A stretch of DNA of 13,686 nucleotides from Blastocatellia bacterium. Its GTDB lineage: Bacteria; Acidobacteriota; Blastocatellia; Pyrinomonadales; Pyrinomonadaceae. Under the pieces are notes generated by a model, which was not told where the DNA came from, did no database searches, and was given only the letters and a program-made list of their open reading frames with translations. The position numbers were made by a program, and so were the translations under genes. The DNA lies in NCBI GenBank assembly GCA_003487805.1, contig DNNE01000028.1, positions 18,517 to 32,202 of the forward strand. Reading direction: 5' to 3'. Positions 1-7,591 of this stretch are shown here, in pieces (positions within the stretch are counted from its first letter, which is position 1; each line of letters begins with the position of its first letter).

Positions 1-112
1 GTAGCCCGCCTCTAAACGATGCCGGACCTTTTATGAGTGAATCGTCTGGATGACTTAAAGTGTCGATGATTCGAGCGCTATCGCTCCTGTTGTTGCACAA
101 CTCTTAAAAAGG

Positions 113-141
113 AAACGGCCACCAAGCGGTGGCCGTTTTTT
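113..141. terminator. Rho-independent terminator, possibly bidirectional
   Basis: An 11-bp perfect stem (113-123 pairing with 128-138) encloses the loop AAGC. The core ACGGCCACC/GGTGGCCGT is GC-rich, and the outer A-T pairs run into a T-tract on the plus strand (TTTTTTATT). On the minus strand the stem is followed by TTTCC and then TTTTT, so it may also stop transcription from the right. The likeliest client is a plus-strand gene ending left of the window. It could also back up the metallopeptidase gene that ends at 245. Confidence 0.85.
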
Positions 142-155
142 ATTGGGAAGAGGAA

Positions 156-241
156 GTGTCAGAACCCCGAGCGGTAGCGAGAGGATCATGCACTCAACAT
201 TGAATCAATGATCCGGTCGCTACCGCTCCCGGTTCTGACAC
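156..241. repeat. REP-like long palindrome
   Basis: Two 34-base arms, 156-189 and 208-241, are inverted copies of each other and differ at only four positions. Each arm reads GTGTCAGAACC, two variable bases, GAGCGGTAGCGA, two variable bases, then GGATCAT. The loop is about 18 bases. The mismatches form two small symmetric internal loops, as is common in REP/BIME-type elements. The element ends 3 bp outside the stop codon of the metallopeptidase gene, so it would form a large hairpin in that mRNA's 3' end. A similar half-site lies at the right end of the window (13666-13686) and a weaker one at 73-95, which supports a dispersed family. No mobilising gene is visible here. Confidence 0.8.
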
Positions 242-244
242 GAT

Positions 245-2329
245 TTATGGTGTGCCAAACCTTCGCCGGTACTCAGCTGAATTGATAAATGCCTTCACCA
301 TCTCAGCGGCAATGTAATCGCCATTGAACTGATTCAGCTTTGTCAGCCAGAAATCATAACCGGTGTAGTCAGTATCAGGAGCATCGTCCGGATTGCGTCG
401 CAGATAACCGAAGAACTGCATCAGCACGAACGCACGATTGAGTTCAGCTTTCGCCAGATTCGGATGCTCAGCGATGTCGCGAACCACGCGCGCGCGGGTC
501 TTACTCCCGGCTGCCAGCGCCGCCGACTCTTGAGCCTCCTCAGTCAAAGACATTGGACTACCGGCGTTCAGGTTCAGATTGTGAACAAAAGTCGTTGGCA
601 ACATGTTCGACGGGTAGGAGTCGGTAAACCGTTTTATCTGCACAAAACTGTTGAAGTACGCGACCTTGTTGTTCTCCAGTATTGTCTGCCAGTCGCCCTG
701 GTTGACGATTACTCCCCGGTCGATTGTTTGCTGGTCCGTCAGGAACTCGTTAAAGCGAACGATGGGCACGCTGATGTTATGCGTCCCTCCGAATGTCGAG
801 ACTCGAGTGGCATCAGCATATGCAGTCTTATAAGCGCGCTCGACGAGATAGCCGGTCTCCTGGAATTCGATCGAAAGAAAGAACGCGCCGGAAGCGTTGA
901 CGCGACGCGCCTGGACGCAATTGACATCGGGGCCGCATGAATCGATCTGGTTGTCCCAGAACGCAAGGCCTGACGCATCCGGTGTCCGGTTAAGAAAATC
1001 GGCGTAGTGTTGCCGCACAAAAAAGTCTGTCTGGTCGATCGGATTTCCAGCGGGCGCGTTGCTCAGACAACTTGAATTCGCGTTAACGAAGGTAGTGATT
1101 TCGTTCACCGAGAATGGACAAAACGTGCTGGTGTTGTTTGGGTCTTGCGTGGCCACCATGATCGTATTGGTGCAGCCCGCTTGTCCGTCGCAGTGACTCG
1201 CGTTGAAGTTGTGTCCGATTTCATGCGCCGGAATCGTCACGCGGAAAAGCCCATTTGTTTCCAAATCTGAAATGCCATACGCGGCAGCAGGGTTTGCACA
1301 AACGACTCCGGTCCAGGCAACGCCGGCGGGTCCTCCCAGACTTCTGCCGGTCCACAAATGCGCCACGTCACGTGGCGAGTTGGCAAAATTCGCATTCCAA
1401 TAATTTGTGAATTCGCGTAACACTGCGACCGCATCGCCGCTCGCCGTGTATGGATCGTTCGGCGTGTCCCAGGCGTGTTGGAATACAACCGTGAAGGTGA
1501 GACCAATGTCGCGCTGATAGATCGCCTGAACCTGATTCATGATGCTGAGAATGTCCTGGTTGGCGGCTGCCGCCGTTCCGCCGAGACCTTGCACATATTC
1601 AAAGTCCGCTTCGCTGGCGATTTCGACAACTTTGAAAGGCGAGAAGACCGCCGGTGTGTCGCCGCTGGTGGCACTGGGCCTGATCTGTTTGGCGCCGGCG
1701 TTGACTTGTTCTTCCAGGGTGTCCGCGCAGCTTCTGGTGATGTCCGGCCGCACGTCGTCAGCCGTGTAGATCAAATAATCGGTGGGTGCGGCAGACGAAG
1801 AGTATTTTCGGGCCGGCTCAACAAAAAAGGATTGGCCCGGTGTCACGATCATGCCTTCCACTGCCGTGTCTGTGACCGTAAAACGGGCGTCACTGGCCCA
1901 GACGCCTTCGACGTTACCCTTGTAAGTCAAGACGCCCGCCATCGGGGTCGCGCGCGTCACGCCGTCAGCGTCCACCTCTTCAGCTCGATAGTTAGGCGCT
2001 CGCAGATCGTTCGGACTCAGCTGCAGTTCAAAATCATGTGCGGGAGTGACGAGCGACACTCGACCGTTTGTCCGCACTTGTTCAGCCACCACATGTGGAT
2101 CGATGTTCAAGTCTTCATGCTTCGTGAAGACTTGCTCGAGGTCCTGCTGAAAACGTGCGCGGGTGTTTTGCGCGTCGACGCGTGAGCCGTGAAATGGCGC
2201 GGCGACAGCAATAAACGCTGCCAGAGCCAACAGCAAGACGCCATACGTTCTCAAGCGAACCTGATGAGATCTCGTCCGAGACGGCACACGTAGCCCGCGA
2301 ACCTTTTCAACTCGTTTATTTTGTTTCAT
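245..2329 (-). CDS. Secreted metzincin (reprolysin/M12B-like) metallopeptidase with DUF4214-like C-terminus
   Basis: This is a 694-residue zinc peptidase expected to act outside the cytoplasm on protein substrates that cannot be named from sequence. A basic stretch of about 28 residues precedes a hydrophobic segment (about 29-46), which is a signal peptide with an unusually long n-region or a signal anchor. Residues about 60-230 look like a propeptide. The zinc motif HEIGHNFNASH has H369, H373 and H379 as ligands and E370 as catalytic base. A likely Met-turn (Met391, in NTIMVATQ) follows, giving the full metzincin signature. Residues about 434-692 resemble DUF4214: the phrase HYADFLNRTPDASGLAFW near 441-458 recurs in modified form as FGYLRRNPDDAP near 640-651, and the end is FINSAEYRRRFG. 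The start has only a weak ribosome site (GAAAG, 7 bases away), but no other Met occurs before residue 130. The aldolase gene is divergent. A large palindrome follows the stop. Confidence 0.88.
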   Translation of the reverse strand: MKQNKRVEKVRGLRVPSRTRSHQVRLRTYGVLLLALAAFIAVAAPFHGSRVDAQNTRARFQQDLEQVFTKHEDLNIDPHVVAEQVRTNGRVSLVTPAHDFELQLSPNDLRAPNYRAEEVDADGVTRATPMAGVLTYKGNVEGVWASDARFTVTDTAVEGMIVTPGQSFFVEPARKYSSSAAPTDYLIYTADDVRPDITRSCADTLEEQVNAGAKQIRPSATSGDTPAVFSPFKVVEIASEADFEYVQGLGGTAAAANQDILSIMNQVQAIYQRDIGLTFTVVFQHAWDTPNDPYTASGDAVAVLREFTNYWNANFANSPRDVAHLWTGRSLGGPAGVAWTGVVCANPAAAYGISDLETNGLFRVTIPAHEIGHNFNASHCDGQAGCTNTIMVATQDPNNTSTFCPFSVNEITTFVNANSSCLSNAPAGNPIDQTDFFVRQHYADFLNRTPDASGLAFWDNQIDSCGPDVNCVQARRVNASGAFFLSIEFQETGYLVERAYKTAYADATRVSTFGGTHNISVPIVRFNEFLTDQQTIDRGVIVNQGDWQTILENNKVAYFNSFVQIKRFTDSYPSNMLPTTFVHNLNLNAGSPMSLTEEAQESAALAAGSKTRARVVRDIAEHPNLAKAELNRAFVLMQFFGYLRRNPDDAPDTDYTGYDFWLTKLNQFNGDYIAAEMVKAFINSAEYRRRFGTP

Positions 2330-2423
2330 AAAGCACTTTCAATTTTCAGCCGGAATTTTGACTGACGTTTTAGGTTTTTCTAGCAGGCACCACAGAAGAG
2401 GAGCCAAACCCTGGGGCATTTTT

Positions 2424-2453
2424 ATCTTAGCCGTCGTAATTGCAGCGCGTCAA
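2424..2453 (-). promoter_or_regulatory. Candidate sigma70-type promoter for the metallopeptidase
   Basis: Read on the minus strand, TTGACG (2453-2448) and TAAGAT (2429-2424) are separated by 18 bp. They match the -35 consensus at 5 of 6 positions and the -10 consensus at 4 of 6. Transcription would begin near 2416 and give a leader of about 90 bases. I saw no equally good promoter for the divergent aldolase in this 225-bp spacer. This is a match by eye only. Confidence 0.35.
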
Positions 2454-2545
2454 CATGTTTCTGATCGGCAAACCATGCTTCGTTTGCGAGGAGTGTCCCT
2501 TTGGTACTAAAGTCAGACGATTTCCGGAACTGAAAACTCTTCTTG

Positions 2546-2550
2546 AAGGA
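2546..2550 (+). promoter_or_regulatory. Ribosome binding site that sets the aldolase start
   Basis: AAGGA lies 4 bases before the ATG at 2555. A TTG in the same frame at 2543 would extend the protein by four residues, but the ribosome site would then lie inside the coding sequence and nothing comparable is well placed upstream. I therefore prefer the ATG. Confidence 0.55.
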
Positions 2551-2554
2551 CCAG

Positions 2555-4000
2555 ATGAAGACATCTCTGTCGGAAGACTCGCTCAGAGCTACACAAGAGC
2601 GTTTGCGTTCATCCAACCGCGAATTCATGGCCCGTTACCCGGGCGAGGAGGGCCGGCGGCAACCGGTGCACACGGTTTATGGCGGCGCTCATTTGTTTCG
2701 GTCAGATTCCGCCCGGCGTCTGGGACAGGTGGCGGAAGCGTCATTGACTGAATACGCGCCTGACTTCGTCGTTTTCGCGCGCGCGATTGGTTTGCCGTTG
2801 TCGGATCAACTACCTGATGTGCTGGATTACGCGAGTGGGTTGAAAAACCGTTTGGAAAACGACGCAGAGGCGGTGCGTGAAGAAAACAAAGCAGCGTGGC
2901 TCGCGTACACAATTTATGCGCGGGTGTACGAAAAAATACGTCGTGAGGCGGTTGAGGATTTCCGGATCGATTTCGAAGACGGCTATGGTAATCGGCCCGA
3001 CGCCGAAGAAGACGGTCACGCCGAATCGGCTGCGCTCGAGGTCGTGAAAGGAATGGAGGCGCGCACGCTGCCGCCGTTCATCGGTATTCGCATCAAACCA
3101 TTTAATGAAGAGCTGCGCGCGCGCAGCACGCGAACCCTCGACATCTTCGTAACGACTGTTTTGGAAAATGCGGGCGGCAGGCTGCCTGAAAATTTCGTCG
3201 TCACGCTGCCAAAGATTACCACTCCGGAACAGGTCGGGGCGCTTGCCGATATCTTTGACCTGCTGGAAAAGCAGACGGGGCTAACATCCGGTTCGCTCAA
3301 GATGGAGATGATGATCGAGACGACGCAGTCGATCATCAATCATGAAGGGCGAATCAATCTTCCACTGCTCCTCAGCGCAGCGCGCGGTCGTTGCACTGCT
3401 GCACACTTTGGGACTTATGATTACACGGCGAGCTGCAGCATTACCGCCGCCCATCAGCACATGATGCATCCCGCGTGCGACTTCGCTAAGGACATGATGC
3501 AGGTTTCGTTTGCCGGAACTGGTCTTTGGCTTTCAGATGGAGCGACCAACATCATGCCGGTTGGCCCACACCGCGCCGCGGAAGGCGCTAAGCTGACGTC
3601 GAATCAAATTGATGGGAACCGTGCGGTCGTTCATCGTGCCTGGAAGCTTCATTACGATCACATTCAACATTCGCTCGTAGGAGGCTTCTATCAGGGATGG
3701 GATTTGCATCCAGCGCAGCTGCCAACTCGCTATGCGGCGGTCTATGCCTTCTTTCTCGAAGGTCTGGATGCAGCGTCGGAGCGTCTGCGCAATTTTGTTG
3801 AAAAAGCAGCGAAGGCGACTTTGGTTGGTGATGTGTTCGACGATGCCGCGACGGGCCAGGGTCTGTTGAATTATTTCTTGCGCGCGACCAATTGCGGCGC
3901 GCTCACCGAAGACGAGGCGCTGCAGCTGTCAGGCCTGACTCATGAAGAATTGGTTTCAGGTTCGTTCGTGAAGATTCTGAAGAACAGGCAAAACCTCTAG
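2555..4000 (+). CDS. HpcH/HpaI aldolase / citrate lyase beta-like protein (DUF6986-like)
   Basis: A 481-residue cytoplasmic enzyme of the CitE/malyl-CoA-lyase TIM-barrel superfamily, whose members make or break C-C bonds in 2-oxo or CoA-linked acids using a divalent metal. Matching features are the acidic strand DFEDGYG (139-145), the likely metal-binding Glu in MEMMIET (E255), a second likely metal-binding Asp in HFGTYDYTAS (D289), and the C-terminal GWDLHPAQLPTRY (381-393), which resembles the GK..IHP.Q motif of CitE proteins. The N-terminal QPVHTVYGGAHLF (36-48) and the length, well above the roughly 300 residues of CitE, suggest the DUF6986 group. The substrate is unknown, so a trivial name such as citrate lyase would be unsafe. 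There is no signal peptide. The stop overlaps the ribosome site of the next gene, which starts 12 bases on, so the two are probably cotranscribed. Confidence 0.85.
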   Translation: MKTSLSEDSLRATQERLRSSNREFMARYPGEEGRRQPVHTVYGGAHLFRSDSARRLGQVAEASLTEYAPDFVVFARAIGLPLSDQLPDVLDYASGLKNRLENDAEAVREENKAAWLAYTIYARVYEKIRREAVEDFRIDFEDGYGNRPDAEEDGHAESAALEVVKGMEARTLPPFIGIRIKPFNEELRARSTRTLDIFVTTVLENAGGRLPENFVVTLPKITTPEQVGALADIFDLLEKQTGLTSGSLKMEMMIETTQSIINHEGRINLPLLLSAARGRCTAAHFGTYDYTASCSITAAHQHMMHPACDFAKDMMQVSFAGTGLWLSDGATNIMPVGPHRAAEGAKLTSNQIDGNRAVVHRAWKLHYDHIQHSLVGGFYQGWDLHPAQLPTRYAAVYAFFLEGLDAASERLRNFVEKAAKATLVGDVFDDAATGQGLLNYFLRATNCGALTEDEALQLSGLTHEELVSGSFVKILKNRQNL

Positions 4001-4012
4001 AGGATTGATCAA

Positions 4013-5698
4013 ATGCATACCCTGAATCGAGTTATGGTTTTTCTTACTTTGACGGCGCTGGTAGTCAACGCCTTTGGATCGCCGGGACGAAGAGCTGCGC
4101 AGACCGGCTCAGCCGAAGCCACCTCATTGAACAAAAAGATCCGACGCTTTGCGCCAACGGTGATGACCGCCAACACGACGCGTCTTTCGCCGAACGATCG
4201 CAAAGCGCTGCAGAAGATCATCGCCGCCGCAAAACTCTATGACCAACTCTATCGCCGCCAGATTTGGAGTGGCAACGAAGCGCTCTTGAAAAAGCTCCAG
4301 GCCGATAGCGCTCCGCTTGGCCGGCTTCGTTTGCATTATTTCAAGATCAATCAGGGGCCATGGTCACAGCTCGACGACAACGAACGATTCATTGAAGGCG
4401 TGCCGCCGCGTCCGCCGCAGGCGAACTTTTATCCGGAGGACATGACGAAGGATGAATTCAATTCCTGGTTGAGTTCTTTGTCGGAATCAGACAAGTCCAG
4501 GGCCACCAGCTATTTCTATGTGATCCGGCGTGACGCGAGCAGAAAGCTTAAGCCTGTTTCGTATAGCGAAGAGTACGAAGAATACCTGAAGCCCGCGGCC
4601 CAGTTGCTTAATGAAGCCGGACGCCTGACGACTAATCAGACCTTGAAGAATTTTTTGTTTAAGCGCGCCGTCGCGTTCAATACAAACGACTATTACGACA
4701 GCGACGTGGCCTGGATGGATCTCGATTCGCCAATCGAACTGACGATGGGCCCGTACGAAACTTATCAAGATGAATTGTTCGGCTACAAAGCGGCTTTCGA
4801 AGCTTACGTGACGCTGCGTGACGACGCTGAGAGTGCGAAGCTGAAAAAGTTCAGCGGCTATTTGCAGGAACTCGAAGATAATCTGCCAATCGATCCGAAG
4901 TACCGTAACCCAAAGCTCGGCGCTGCGTCGCCGATTCGCGTGGTGAATGAAGTGTTCAGTTCGGGCGAAGGAAACAGCGGCGTGCAGACCGCCGCGTTCA
5001 ACTTGCCGAACGATGAACGCGTCGTCAAAGAAAAAGGTTCAAAGCGCATCATGCTCAAAAACGTGCAGGACGCGAAATTCAACAAGACTCTGATTCCGAT
5101 TTCGCGCGTCGTGCTTGAGCCGGCCCAACTGCGCAACCTCTCGTTTGAAGCTTTCTTTACGCACATCCTGACGCACGAGCTGATGCACGGACTGGGCCCG
5201 CACAACATCAACCTAAGCGGCGAGCAAACGACTGTGCGAAAGCAACTGAAAGAGCTTTACTCGGCAATCGAAGAAGCGAAGGCCGACGTCACCGGGCTGT
5301 GGGCGTTGCAGTATCTGATCGACAAAGGCGTCGTGGACAACACTATGCAAGGGACGCTTTACACTACTTATCTCGCGAGCATGTTTCGCTCAGTGCGATT
5401 TGGGATCGGCGAAGCGCACGGTCGCGGCGTCGCGATGCAGTTCAACTATTTCACTGATGAAGGCGCGGTTCGCTACGACGAAAAGACCGGCAGGTTCAGC
5501 GTCGATCAGGCAAAGTTCAAAGCCGCCGTGCGCAAGCTGACGCATGAATTGCTGACGATTGAAGCGGAAGGTTCATACGACAAAGCGCGCGCGATTCTGG
5601 TCAAGTACGCCGTGATTCGTCTGCCGATGAAGAATGCGTTTGATAAGTTGCAGGACGTGCCGGTGGATATCGAACCCGTCTTTCCGCTAGCGAAGTAA
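4013..5698 (+). CDS. Secreted M49-like (dipeptidyl-peptidase III type) zinc peptidase
   Basis: A 561-residue exported protein with a signal peptide at about 1-22 (hydrophobic core VMVFLTLTALVVNAF). The zinc site is HELMHGLGPHN (H388, E389, H392) followed by EEAKADVTGLW (E420, E421, D425). This is the paired arrangement of peptidase family M49, whose classical members have HEXXGH and EEXRAE and release dipeptides. The shorter HEXXH version with EEAKAD is typical of bacterial M49 relatives. The segment GPYETYQDELFGYKAAFEAY (246-265) is also characteristic of the family. No Nudix domain is fused, unlike some bacterial relatives. The start is well supported: AGAGGA (3999-4004) lies 8 bases upstream and overlaps the aldolase stop codon. 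Whether it still acts as a dipeptidyl peptidase is inference. The family call is firmer than the activity. Confidence 0.85.
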   Translation: MHTLNRVMVFLTLTALVVNAFGSPGRRAAQTGSAEATSLNKKIRRFAPTVMTANTTRLSPNDRKALQKIIAAAKLYDQLYRRQIWSGNEALLKKLQADSAPLGRLRLHYFKINQGPWSQLDDNERFIEGVPPRPPQANFYPEDMTKDEFNSWLSSLSESDKSRATSYFYVIRRDASRKLKPVSYSEEYEEYLKPAAQLLNEAGRLTTNQTLKNFLFKRAVAFNTNDYYDSDVAWMDLDSPIELTMGPYETYQDELFGYKAAFEAYVTLRDDAESAKLKKFSGYLQELEDNLPIDPKYRNPKLGAASPIRVVNEVFSSGEGNSGVQTAAFNLPNDERVVKEKGSKRIMLKNVQDAKFNKTLIPISRVVLEPAQLRNLSFEAFFTHILTHELMHGLGPHNINLSGEQTTVRKQLKELYSAIEEAKADVTGLWALQYLIDKGVVDNTMQGTLYTTYLASMFRSVRFGIGEAHGRGVAMQFNYFTDEGAVRYDEKTGRFSVDQAKFKAAVRKLTHELLTIEAEGSYDKARAILVKYAVIRLPMKNAFDKLQDVPVDIEPVFPLAK

Positions 5699-5710
5699 CT
5701 TCCTAATCTT

Positions 5711-5760
5711 TCTCTGCGTCCTCTGTGGTTAATTGATATAAACCACAGAGGACATGGAGA
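5711..5760. repeat. Inverted repeat between convergent genes (possible bidirectional terminator)
   Basis: A 13-bp perfect stem (5718-5730 with 5741-5753, GTCCTCTGTGGTT/AACCACAGAGGAC) encloses a 10-base AT-rich loop. The arms extend to 20 bases with one 3-base mismatch. It sits exactly between two convergent genes. No T-tract follows on either strand, so it is at best an atypical terminator. Intergenic sequences like CCTCTGTGGTT occur as dispersed palindromes in many environmental bacteria. I state that from memory and could not check it. Confidence 0.65.
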
Positions 5761-5763
5761 AGA

Positions 5764-6660
5764 CTAAAACAACCTTCCTTGCTCGTGCTCATCATCCGGC
5801 TCGACTGATTCCACCAGACGCGGATAGGTGTCGACTAACTTCGCCGGTCCTGGCACGCGTTCTTCTTCCAATTCAGCGAGAATCTCGAAGGCATTTACCA
5901 GGCTTTGCCCGCGCGCGTGATTGTTGGTAATGACGAATGTCTGCTTTGCCTTTTCGGAAACTTCCCTGATGCGGCCAATCCAAGGTTCCAACTCGTCTGA
6001 TGAATAAAGGTAATCGTAACGCTCAACGACGTTCGCTTCTTCACGAAACCAGTTCTGATAATTCCGGCCATGCAGACGAATGTAACCAATCGATGAGGTT
6101 ACTTCCGCCGCAGGCTTGATCGAATTAGCGAACTGCGGCTGATCGATATCACACAAGCCGACGCCGAGATCTTCGAGCGTCTGCAAGATGCGCGCATTGT
6201 TCCACGATTCATGCCGCAACTCGACTACGAGCGGATACTCTTTGAATCGATTAATTAGTTGATCCAGATAGATTCGCTCGTCGCGATCATTCTTAAATGA
6301 CCAGGGAAATTGCATGAGCACAGCGCCCAGCTTGTTCGCCTGCATCAAAGGATCGATCCCTTCACGATAGAGCTTTTCATCTTCCGCCGTGGCTTTGCCG
6401 CGTTCATGCGTAAACGTCCGAGAAAGTTTGGCGGTGAAGACAAAGCCCGGATTGTGCGCGACGCGCTCCAACCACGATCGAGCTGTTTCTGGTTTAGGTG
6501 GATGGTAGAAGCTGCTGTTGATTTCCGCGGTGTCGAAATACTTTGCGACCAGGGCGAGCGTGTCGAATTTTGTGCCGGCGCTTTCCGGGTAGACGCGGCC
6601 ACGCCAATCTGCGTACGACCAACCGGCTGGGCCAACAAGGATGTCGCGAAGCGCCCGCAT
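5764..6660 (-). CDS. DUF72 domain protein (YecE-like)
   Basis: A 298-residue soluble protein of the DUF72/YecE family, a TIM-barrel-like fold of unproven biochemical role found widely in bacteria and archaea. Family hallmarks run in order: GPAGWSYADW (10-19), AEINSSFY (45-52), LMQFPWSF (115-122), VELRHESW (146-153), RLHGRNYQNW (195-204), RYDYLYSSDEL (214-224) and NNHARGQSLVNAFEI (246-260). The tail ends in GRLF, as in many relatives. The length is at the upper end for the family. The ATG at 6660 gives the expected few residues before the first strand, but no good ribosome site precedes it. Translation may be weak, leaderless or helped by other signals. The gene converges on the M49-like peptidase across a hairpin and shares no operon partner in this window. 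Confidence 0.92.
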   Translation of the reverse strand: MRALRDILVGPAGWSYADWRGRVYPESAGTKFDTLALVAKYFDTAEINSSFYHPPKPETARSWLERVAHNPGFVFTAKLSRTFTHERGKATAEDEKLYREGIDPLMQANKLGAVLMQFPWSFKNDRDERIYLDQLINRFKEYPLVVELRHESWNNARILQTLEDLGVGLCDIDQPQFANSIKPAAEVTSSIGYIRLHGRNYQNWFREEANVVERYDYLYSSDELEPWIGRIREVSEKAKQTFVITNNHARGQSLVNAFEILAELEEERVPGPAKLVDTYPRLVESVEPDDEHEQGRLF

Positions 6661-6934
6661 GAAGATGGAGATTGTCCATGAGGGTTGCAGTTTTGTCGAC
6701 GCAGGAACCCGGGCGGATAGTCACCGCGCCTACCCATTCACGTTCTAAATCTCCGTCGAAGGACTCCAGGTTGATTGCTGGCACCTCAGTTGCTATGTGC
6801 AATACCAGGGTTAAGTACCAGGTTTGTGTGTGGGCCCGGGCGGATTGAAGAGTCTATTAGAGGACATTCGCTTGTACGAGAAGCCTACAAGACCACCATG
6901 CGCAGAGAGCACGGTCGTGCAGGAAAGAGGAAAT
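6661..6934. other. Divergent intergenic spacer
   Basis: This 274-bp spacer separates the minus-strand DUF72 gene from the plus-strand secreted-protein gene, so promoters for both should lie here. I found no convincing -35/-10 pair by eye. An 11-base direct repeat (CCCGGGCGGAT) occurs at 6708-6718 and 6835-6845. It may be a protein-binding site or chance. A plus-strand frame in phase with the downstream gene is open from an ATG at 6824, but it has no ribosome site and would bury the signal peptide. Confidence 0.5.
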
Positions 6935-7516
6935 ATGAGTCGTCGAACCGTAATCGTGAGAGTGACACTCGTCGTTTTGTGCGTCGCTCTTTTTTATCAA
7001 CCGTCTGAGGCGCAGCGCAATCTGCGAATCAATGGCACCGTCGTGGGAATCAGCGGCCGGCTCGCCGGTCGGACGCTTCCGTTTTCACTATTCGTTAATC
7101 GTTATACGACGCCTGGCGAGATCACGGAACTGAACGGCGCTCGTGGGCGTGGCGAAGACAGTCTGTTGAGCACGTTGTCCCATATGAATGTGGGTCGAAT
7201 TCAAATTGGCAACAACGTGGGTGTGACTGCGAACGCGATCATCGCGACGCCCTGGGGCGACGGAGGCACAAAATTGACGGTGCTCTGGGAACGCAATATC
7301 AACTTTTATGAATTGCGTTACGGGACGAGATCCGAAGACTACCGGTTTGGTTACGCGGAAATGTTTCTTGATCAAAACGGTAAAGGTGAAGGCACGTTTA
7401 TTCCAGCGGCGCGCGTGAACCTGCGAAACGGCAATACGTGGGAAGTCGAAGACTTCGGCGTGCTGCCGGCGCGACTGATGGGACTGCGAGCAAGCGGCAC
7501 CGTGCAGGTGAAATAA
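6935..7516 (+). CDS. Small secreted beta-rich protein, unknown function
   Basis: A 193-residue exported protein. I chose the ATG at 6935 because the purine-rich AGGAAAGAGG (6921-6930) precedes it and because it puts a standard signal peptide at the N-terminus: basic MSRR, hydrophobic VIVRVTLVVLCVALF, and a probable signal peptidase I cut after SEA (residue 26). The longer in-frame version from 6824 would bury this signal. The mature part is about 167 residues, has no Cys and looks like alternating beta strands. Landmarks are FYELRYGTRSEDYRFGYAEM (124-143), GKGEGTFIPAARV (149-161) and VEDFGVLPARLMGL (171-184). I recognise this pattern as a recurrent family of hypothetical proteins in acidobacterial genomes, but I know no function or Pfam name for it. 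The H1-like gene follows 75 bases later on the same strand and could share its transcript. Confidence 0.75.
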   Translation: MSRRTVIVRVTLVVLCVALFYQPSEAQRNLRINGTVVGISGRLAGRTLPFSLFVNRYTTPGEITELNGARGRGEDSLLSTLSHMNVGRIQIGNNVGVTANAIIATPWGDGGTKLTVLWERNINFYELRYGTRSEDYRFGYAEMFLDQNGKGEGTFIPAARVNLRNGNTWEVEDFGVLPARLMGLRASGTVQVK

Positions 7517-7591
7517 AAGGTGCGTCTGCAAATTCATGCTCGTTAGATCAGATTGCCCCTTGTTTTGAACAACCCATGATAGGAGAAACTC

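Larger units (their letters stand above)
1..244. other. Intergenic region with terminator and palindrome
   Basis: No convincing gene lies here. A short plus-strand frame is open from position 3 to a TGA at 51-53 and could be the tail of a gene entering from the left, but it is too short to judge. The region carries a rho-independent terminator (113-141), a long REP-like inverted repeat (156-241) and, at 73-86, a short palindrome (GAGCGCTATCGCTC) that resembles the core of that repeat when read on the minus strand. Confidence 0.6.

Noticed and set aside
1475..2185. 236-residue open frame on the plus strand opposite the metallopeptidase gene
   Set aside because: It lies wholly antisense to a gene with a clear zinc motif and signal segment, has no domain pattern, and is the kind of frame that GC-rich coding DNA produces by chance.
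6708..6845. 11-base direct repeat CCCGGGCGGAT as an operator or attachment site
   Set aside because: Only two copies, no symmetry, and no integrase or regulator gene nearby. Chance cannot be excluded in GC-rich DNA.
6824..6934. Longer start for the 193-residue secreted protein
   Set aside because: It would put 37 residues before a textbook signal peptide and lacks a ribosome site, whereas 6935 has a purine-rich site just upstream.
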